A stretch of 64,000 nt of DNA from positions 17,608,001-17,672,000 of the forward strand of contig OY292280.1 in the NCBI GenBank assembly GCA_958496175.1. Reading direction: 5' to 3'. The DNA comes from Sisyra terminalis. Taxonomy: Eukaryota > Arthropoda > Insecta > Neuroptera > Sisyridae. A program made the translations under genes and the position numbers. Positions 56,700 to 64,000 of the stretch are shown piece by piece (the stretch's first letter is position 1; the number at the start of each line of letters is the position of its first letter). Under the pieces are notes generated by a model, which was given only the letters and a program-made list of their open reading frames with translations, made no database searches and had not been told where the DNA came from.

Positions 56700-57721
56700 A
56701 TGAATAGGAACGATTGTTTGGTGAAATTGACACTTATTATTCTTTGGGTCTATACCGTCTATGCCCCAAAGGTAGTTGCAAACCTTTTCGAATTGAAAGT
56801 AACAACTTTTTACAGGAATAAAACACTTGCACTTACCATCGTTTATTTTTCAGAAAATCATCTGGAAAACGTCCGAAGAAATGCTGCAGGTACTGTACAA
56901 ATTAATCAGAAAACAATCCTCATTTCCTATTGACATAAATAATTAAATGTTAGGTCTTGTTCATTTTTTGATGACTCCATTTAAAGATTGGTCCTCGAGT
57001 AGCTAGATACAACTGTAAGAAATGTATTTAAGCAATAAGCAGCGACCGGACACCATCTACGGATATCCTTCATATGGCAATTTCAAGGTTCGAACCCGGA
57101 GATTGTTCCCTCAACATACTTATCAGCCCGGCTACAAAGTCATCCCTTACCTATTTGACGAAGTTAGAAGCACTTGAATATTGAAGGGTTTGATGATTTC
57201 ATCTGCCTCCAAATTGATGCACAATTTCATACCTTCAATGGGCTTTGTATATGGAAAAATTTGCACAGCATGTTTAATGTGAAATGTAAAAAGTCCAGTG
57301 ACGTTCCCACAAGTGTTAAATCTATGCTACATAGGTAAATGAAAAAGAATTGGAAGTGACTTTTGTGTTAATAAATGCAGAAGCAACCAATGTTTTCATT
57401 ATGTAAATTATATGTTCCCCAGTACCTATACATGTTAATGTAGCTAGAAAGTATAATTTGTTTAAATAATTATAAAATATATTTTTACAGATCCAAATTA
57501 CCAAGAAACTATGGACAAAGACATTGTTTTTGCGCTAAAGAATGTATCATCTTGTTGGGAGATAAATAATTGGTAAGTCGCTGTACTTTTGAGACTTCCA
57601 AATATTGATTTTTGATTATTTATTGATTTTTTCGTTCCAGAAGAAGCTGACCGATGACAACGGAGAATTATTCATTGGAGTTGAGATGTTCATCATTTCC
57701 GAATGGACGTTTGAGGAATAA
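56700..57721 (+). pseudogene. Hypothetical three-exon gene remnant (U3, Y to X'')
   Basis: Exon 1 from ATG 56700 to the donor after 56889 (signal-peptide-like start, as at 32333), exon 2 57491-57572, exon 3 57641-57721. Exon boundaries and phases match U2. Exon 2 has W for R in one frame and is unchanged in the 90-codon frame. Conservation between U2 and U3 is no higher in these exons than in flanking Y sequence, as far as I can judge by eye, so selection is not shown. Confidence 0.28.
57086..57134 (-). other. Diverged tRNA-like unit on minus strand (U3, Y)
   Basis: Box B GGTTCGAACCT intact on minus (57086-57096), box A decayed to TAGCCGGGCTG (57124-57134). Same state as in U2, so the decay predates the duplication of the units. 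Confidence 0.55.
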
Positions 57722-59548
57722 ATGCGGATCTTTGGAGGATCATCCATCAAATTCATAAAGGATATCATTTCCACAATTGATATCTACCGAGAAAATCACT
57801 AATGGATTTACTACAACAATCAGAGCTGTAAATTGTGTTTTAATAATTCAGTGAATGTGAAGTTATAAAGTGGTTTAAGTGATAAAGTGGTTTAAGTGAT
57901 AAATAGTGAAAATATCTGTAAAACAAGAAAATTTAATTAACTTAATATTTCTATATGATTATAATAATTGATACTTTTACATAAATTATATAAACTATGG
58001 TAAAAATGGAAAAACTAATATTGTAATTTATTATAAACTGTATTGATATTTAACATTAATAAATTTATGATAATTGAACATATTGTTTCAATTTGATTTT
58101 CCGCACCCATCCTCCTGAATTTTATATTTCAGAGTTAAGATACAAAGAAAAGTTAAGATAATGCAACGATTAGGTAAGTAAGGTAAGTTCAATATTTTCC
58201 GATAGATTATCGAATAATACGATAAAGACAATATCGAAAAATATCTTAACTTTTTGATTTCCTTATCGATTTTTTTTATATATACATTTTAATTTTCTGA
58301 AGAAATTCTTTTGAAATACAAATGTTGTTTTTTTCGAAAAAAAGGATCAAGGAACTTAAAATGATGCAATGTTTTTAGTAAAATTTTCCAACTTTAACAT
58401 GGAGCAGCTATGGTTAAAATATTTTTTGGAAAATTCCAACTCCATCGATCGAATTTTTTTTTCAATTTTCCAAAAATCTCATAAGAATTGTTTCTGTATG
58501 AGTTTTAAGGTCATTTACATATATCATCTGATAGCCGAGTCGTCTTGGTCGCCGTTGCTGTTGTTCGGAGTCGAGGTCCCTGGTTCGCATCCCGATTGGT
58601 CCCGGAGTTTTATAATTTCTAATAATTGATTTCTATTCCTTACAGCTTATAATATATCTAATTAACATTAATTCCTCATTCCAGACATTGTTTCATCGAA
58701 ATATTCGATCGAACAGTTCCAACCTTTCGGGGTTCGAAATGATCGATCGATGATGCTATATATTTTTCATTTTATTTTTGCTCAATGGTTTTGTGACGTC
58801 ACTCTTTTCATATATATGACGTCACACATACGTCGCCACCCAATGACGTCATTCCCGAAAAATTACCGAATTTTCGATTTTCGGGAAGTAGGACTCTGGG
58901 AATGGCTTAGTTACGTCACGGGAGGCCTAAAAAACATATCCTGAAGTCAATTTTTTCGGATTTTTTTTTTGGGGGAGGGACCTCGAATTTTCGAATTTAG
59001 TGAAATGGGATATCGGGAATGGCTTAGTTACGCTCCGAGAAACCTAAAAATAATTTTTAATTATACAATTATTCATTTTTTTGGTGAAAATTTTCCGGCC
59101 GAAATTCAGAAGAATCCCAAAAATAGGCCTAAATTTGCGATTTTTTTCACTTTTTCCAACTTCAAAGCCATTTGTAGCGATAACTATCGATCGTAGGTTA
59201 ACGATAGTAGGCTCATTCGATAGCGCTTGAATCACTCTATCGATGGTATAAATTAGGTCCCGGAAAAGCTTAAGGGGAAAACTTTTTTTTTTCTCTTCTG
59301 AGAAATTTTATTTCGTCGACCAAATGTACGTCGATTTTTTTCAAAAACCTGTTTGTCGAATTTCTCGATGAAATTCACACCAAAGCTATATTACGTTACG
59401 ATCGAAACAAAAATCCAATAAAACCTAAAGTTTTCGATATCGTTAATGGTTTTTTCGATATTTAAAATTCACTTATTGTGCTAGCTAATGCTATTTAAAT
59501 ACAAATTTGTTTTCTTGAAAAAAAGGATCAAGGACCTAAAAGTTTTCC
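57372..59548 (+). repeat. U3 segment X'' (partial forward copy)
   Basis: Parallel to 33005-35180. It has the second tRNA-like head at 58532-58592, three TGACGTCA octamers (58794, 58817, 58844) and the border string GGATCAAGGACCTAAAAG ending at the array 4 junction. The left border repeat is present near 58320-58360. Confidence 0.85.
58532..58592 (+). other. Second tRNA-like head (U3, X'')
   Basis: Box A-like TAGCCGAGTCG at 58532-58542, box B-like GGTTCGCATCC at 58582-58592. Confidence 0.45.
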
Positions 59549-62397
59549 AACAAATGCTTTTTATTTTTTGCATAGTGGTTAAGAATGGTTTAGTATATAA
59601 TATTCTACTTTAATTTAGTGAAGGAAATCATCCCTTATGTCCTTTATATGCATTAGAAAATTGTCCTTTTTGAAAGTTTGAAACGTTATTGCGGGTGTCT
59701 TTTGGCACACAGGACAAATTTTTTTTCTTTTTATATTTCACTTGATAGCCCTAATTCAGAATCCGTTGAGAAAACTAGACCTCATAATGAAAAGTCACCT
59801 TCTTTAAATGACCCAATATCAGTCGAATTTTTTCGCAAAGACTTTCATCAATTTAATTTCCAGTTTCAACTTTCCCAAGATGTACGTAACAAATGCTTTT
59901 TATTTTTTGCATAGTGGTTAAGAATGGTTTAGTTTATAATATTCTACTTTAATTTAGTGAAGGAAATCATCCCTTATGTCCTTTATATGCATTAGAAAAT
60001 TGTCCTTTTTAAAAGTTTGAAACGATATTGCGGGTGTCTTTTGGCACACAGGACAAAATTGATTTCCTATTATATTTCACTTGATAGCCTTAATTCAGAA
60101 TCCGTTGAGAAAACTAGACCTCATAATGAAAAGTCACCTTCTTTAAATGACCCAATGTCAGTCGAATTTTTTCGCATAGACTTTCAGCAATTTAATTTCC
60201 AGTTTCAATTTTCCAAAGATATACGTAACAAATGCTTTTTATTTTTTGCATTGTGGTTAAGAATGGTTTAGTTTATAATATTCAACTTTAATTTAATGAG
60301 GAAAACATCCCTTATGTCCTTTTTATTCATTAGAAATTTGTCCTTTTTGAAAGTTTGAAACGATATTGCGGGTGTCTTTTGGCACACAGGACAAATATTT
60401 TTTCACATTATATTTCACTTGATAGCCTTAATTCAGAATCCGTTGAGAAAACTAGACCTCATAATGAAAAGTCACCTTCTTTAAGTGACCCAATATCAGT
60501 CGAATTTTTTCGCATAGACTTTCATCAATTTAATTTCCAGTTTCAATTTTCCAAAGATGTACGTAACAAATGCTTTTTATTTTTTGCATAGTGGTTAAGA
60601 ATGGTTTGGGTTATAATATTCAACTTTAATTTAGTGAAGGAAAACATCCCTTATGTCCTTTTTATGCATTTGAAAATTGTCCTTTTTGAAAGTTTGAAAC
60701 GATATTGCGGGTGTATTTTGGCACACAGGACAAAAGTTTTTTCCTATTATATTTCACTTGATAGCCTTATTACAAAATCCGTTGAGAAAACTAGACCTCA
60801 TATTGAAAAGTCACCTTCTTTAAATGACCCAATATCAGACGTTTTTTCGCATAGACTTTCATCAATTTAATTTCCAGTTTCAATTTTCCAAAGATATACG
60901 TAACAAATGCTTTTTATTTTTTGCATAGTGGTTAAGAATGGTTTAGTTTATAATATTCAACTTTAATTTAGTGAGGAAAACATCCCTTATGTCCTTTTTA
61001 TGCATTTGAAAATTGTCCTTTTTGAAAGTTTGAAACGATATTGCGGGTGTCTTTTGGTACACAGGACAAAATTGTTTTCCTATTATATTTCACTTTATAG
61101 CCTTAATTCAGAATCCGTTGAGAAAACTAGACCTCATAATGAAAAGTCACCTTCTTTAAGTGACCCAATATCAGTCGAATTTTTTCGCATAGACTTTCAT
61201 CAATTTAATTTCCAGTTTCAATTTTCCAAAGATGTACGTAACAAATGCTTTTTATTTTTTGCATAGTGGTTAAGAATGGTTTAGTTTATAATATTCAACT
61301 TTAATTTAGTGAAGGAAAACATCCCTTATGTCCTTTTTATGCATTTGAAAATTGTCCTTTTGAAAGTTTGAAACGATATTGCGGGTGTCTTTTGGCACAC
61401 AGGATAAAAGTTTTTTCCTATTATATTTCACTTGATAGCCTTATTTCAAAATCCGTTGAGAAAACTAGACCTCATAATGAAAAGTCACCTTCTTTAAAAG
61501 ACCCAATATCAGACGAATTTTTTCGCATAGACTTTCATCAATTTAATTTCCTGATTCAATTTTCCAAAGATATACGTAACAAATGCTTTTTATTTTTTGC
61601 ATAGTGATTAAGAATGGTTTAGTTTATAATATTCAACTTTAATTTAGTGAGGAAAACATCCCTTATGTCCTTTTTATGCATTAGAAATTTGTCCTTTTTG
61701 AAAGTTTGAAACGATATTGCGGGTGTCTTTTGGTACACAGGACAAAATTTTTTTCCTATTATATTTCACTTGATAGCCTTAATTCAAAATCCTTTGAGAA
61801 AACTAGACCTCATAATGAAAAGTCACCTTCTTTAAGTGACCCAATAACAATCGAATTTTTTCGCTTAGACTTTCAACAATTTAATTTCCAGTTTCAATTT
61901 TCCAAAGATATACGTAACAAATGCTTTTTATTTTTTGCATAGTGGTTAAGAAGGGTTTAGTGTAAAATATTCTACTTTAATTTAGTGAAGGAAAACATCC
62001 CTTATGTCCTTTTTATGCATTAGAAAATTGTCCTTTTTGAAAGTTTGAAACGATATTGCGGGTGTCTTTTGGCACACAGGACAAAAGTTTTTTCCTATTA
62101 TATTTCACTTGATAGCCTTAATTCAGAATCCGTTGAGAAAACTAGACCTCATAATGAAAAGTCACCTTCTTTAAATGACCCAATATCAGTCGAATTTTTT
62201 CGCATAGACTTTCATCAATTTAATTTCCAGTTTCAATTTTCCAAAAATGTACGTAACAAATGCTTTTAATTTTTTGCATAGTGGTTAAGAATGGTTTAGT
62301 TTATAATATTCAACTTTATTTTAGTGAAGGAAAACATCCCTTATGTCCTTTTTATGCATTTGATTGTCCTTTTTGAAAGTTTGAAACGATATTGCGG
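59549..62397 (+). repeat. 338/339-bp satellite, array 4 (about 8 monomers)
   Basis: Shortest array. Monomers are heterogeneous: several have TGCATTTGAAAATTG, which creates an ATG-led frame of about 88 codons, and one (around 60700-60900) has a short deletion, CAGACG|TTTTTTCGC. The last monomer carries the edge form TGCATTTGATTGTCC. Its low copy number next to arrays of about 40 suggests contraction, or an array that has not expanded. Confidence 0.96.
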
Positions 62398-64000
62398 TTG
62401 TCCTTTTGCACTCAGGATAAAAAAATTTTCACTCCACTCCTCACGTAAGGACATTGTTTAATAATTTATTTATAAATTTTACGATTTTCGTGAAAAATTA
62501 ACGATGGTTAACCCACGGTTTATTTTGGTGAAAAATTTTCATTTCTCGAATTTGAAATAGATTGTTATATTATCGTTTAATACATTGTTACGAACCCGAA
62601 ACTTTATCTGGATCGAAAACCATCCCTTATTTGATCCCTTGACGTTACAAACACTTGAAGTTTGATGATTTCTTCTGCCACTTTGATTGTCGATTTCATC
62701 CCTTAAATGTGGTTTGTTTTCGGAAAAATTTGCACAGCATGTACGGATGGACTTATATTTATATGAAAAATTTCAAATAACCCTTACAAATTACAAATTA
62801 AACCATAAAGCAGCCCTAAAATTTCCCGAGAAATGTTATTAAATGCAACATTTATGCAACCATTTATTTTGTATTTTACATTGGTGTAAGCAGATTGCCT
62901 ACCAAACTATATGATTTTTCCCGATATTTCTCATATTATTTCCTATGTTATTGTACAAATATAGTACAACAACAACAATAGAGTTGAATATCTTATTGGG
63001 ATTTACGAGAAAACTTATTTTGTTTTCTTTTTGCGGAATTAAATTCTTAAAGTTGATAGTTGGTTTTGATTTACTTTAAAGAAGAGCAGTACATATTTGT
63101 TCATACGACAACAATGCATTACCGTTTCTTAGAATTTTAAATATCGAAAAAAATGGGGAAAAACATCAAAATGTTACTATGAATATTGACACATTTTCCG
63201 GAAGTATTATGGAGCAGCTATGGCTTCAATTTGTTTTGGAAAATTTCAAATATTTCGATCCCGAAAGAAAATTGAATTTTGTGATCTTAGAAATATTTAT
63301 ATATAAGTTTTTATTTAATGCAAACACGTGCAGTTGTAGCCGAGTGGATATGTTGAGAGAATCTAAAGCAACAATCTCCGGGTTCGAACCTCGAAAATGT
63401 CATATTTTTTTTTTTATAATTTATTTATATTTTTTTAAGTCTAGAAATAATGCCATAACGTCACCAAATTGCCGCGGTCATCCCTTAAACGAGCTTGGTT
63501 TTCGGAAAAATTTGCCCAGCATGTACGGATGAACTTAAGTTTTCGATTGGCATGCCTTTATTTCATATTCAATTTCCTACTCAATTTCATCTCTTATGTG
63601 TGAAAAATCAAAAGCAGTAAGTAATTATATTTAATTTTTAAATTTATTGCTTATTTCTAACATTTCTTATGTATTGACAATTCGAATTGTTTAGAATTTT
63701 AAATTAAGACAACGCCAAAATGCATTCGACTTTTGTTGGAAGCTACGAGTACATCTACCTGACTCATAGGTGGCACTAAAAACTTAAGGTGGTTCAATTG
63801 ACATACATGTCAAGAGTTCACACGTTCTAGCATAGGTGGAGATACGATACATGTCAATGCGACAGCTAATTTTTGAAAGTTATTAGTTCATAATTGACTT
63901 TAGTTTATCCAAATAAATTTAATATTTAATGTTATGGTTGTTTGATCTGATGGCCAATGTTACATTTTAACTTCATAAAATCAAAATCGAATAAATAAAT
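62398..64000 (+). repeat. Complex unit U4, truncated by window end
   Basis: Collinear with 5169-6771 of U1: edge monomer, module M1 twice, the first tRNA-like unit, and the ATGTCAA palindrome (63797-63812). The window ends before the exon-like segments, so whether U4 is the short (U1) or long (U2/U3) form is unknown. A substitution upstream of the tRNA-like unit opens a 117-codon frame at 63179-63532; this is chance. Confidence 0.88.
63330..63415 (+). other. tRNA-derived Pol III unit, U4
   Basis: Box A TAGCCGAGTGG at 63337-63347, box B GGTTCGAACCT at 63381-63391, T11 at 63405-63415. With U1, U2 and U3 this makes four copies in which both boxes and the terminator are unbroken. Confidence 0.6.

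Larger units (their letters stand above)
56045..57371. repeat. U3 segment Y
   Basis: Parallel to 31343-33004 but exactly 338 bases shorter, because only one diverged satellite piece remains (56266-56387) where U2 has 1.3 monomers. The rest is collinear and very similar: the signal-peptide-like ORF at 56700-56933, the minus-strand tRNA-like unit at 57086-57134, and the CATACCTTCAATGGGCTTTG module. Confidence 0.8.

Noticed and set aside
63179..63532. 117-codon ORF upstream of and through the U4 tRNA-like unit
   Set aside because: Opened by single substitutions relative to U1-U3, where the frame is interrupted; it overlaps the Pol III boxes.

Overview
The window reads as heterochromatin-like, repeat-built DNA from a eukaryote, probably an insect. 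It is AT-rich, has no long host gene and no operon-like coding, and contains a 5'-truncated Jockey-type non-LTR retrotransposon, intron-like splice signals and tRNA-derived Pol III promoter boxes. The insect assignment rests mainly on the Jockey-type reverse-transcriptase tail; the species cannot be named from this sequence.

Layout. Four head-to-tail arrays of a 338/339-bp satellite, all in the same orientation, alternate with complex units. Array 1 is 1-5168 (about 15 monomers), unit U1 5169-9473, array 2 9474-23684 (about 42 monomers), unit U2 23685-35180, array 3 35181-48558 (about 37 monomers, interrupted by a LINE at 37326-38032), unit U3 48559-59548, array 4 59549-62397 (about 8 monomers), and unit U4 62398-64000, which runs off the end. 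Satellite is a little over half of the window.

The complex units share one architecture. U1 is a single copy of a 4.3-kb segment, here called X. U2 and U3 are about 11 kb and read X (forward), X' (inverted), Y (unique), X'' (forward, partial). X and X' form a palindrome of about 6.4 kb, centred near 28105 in U2 and 52833 in U3. X carries two tRNA-like Pol III promoter modules (the first with a T11 terminator), a cluster of TGACGTCA octamers, short inverted repeats, exon-like segments with clean splice signals, and a degraded fragment of the satellite itself. Y carries older, diverged satellite monomers in the opposite orientation and a short ORF with a signal-peptide-like start that could splice onto an exon in X''.

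How the parts relate. The satellite and the complex units are not independent. The edge of each unit is itself a diverged monomer, diverged monomers lie inside the units, and the unit-to-array junction is the same at 9473, 35180 and 59548. The simplest reading is one ancestral composite element whose internal monomer was amplified into arrays, followed by duplication of the whole array-plus-unit block and by conversion and unequal exchange. Exact multiples of the monomer length separate many variants, and U2 and U3 differ by exactly 338 bp inside Y. Nothing here is a confident, intact protein-coding gene. The best coding signal is the C-terminal end of the LINE reverse-transcriptase ORF.
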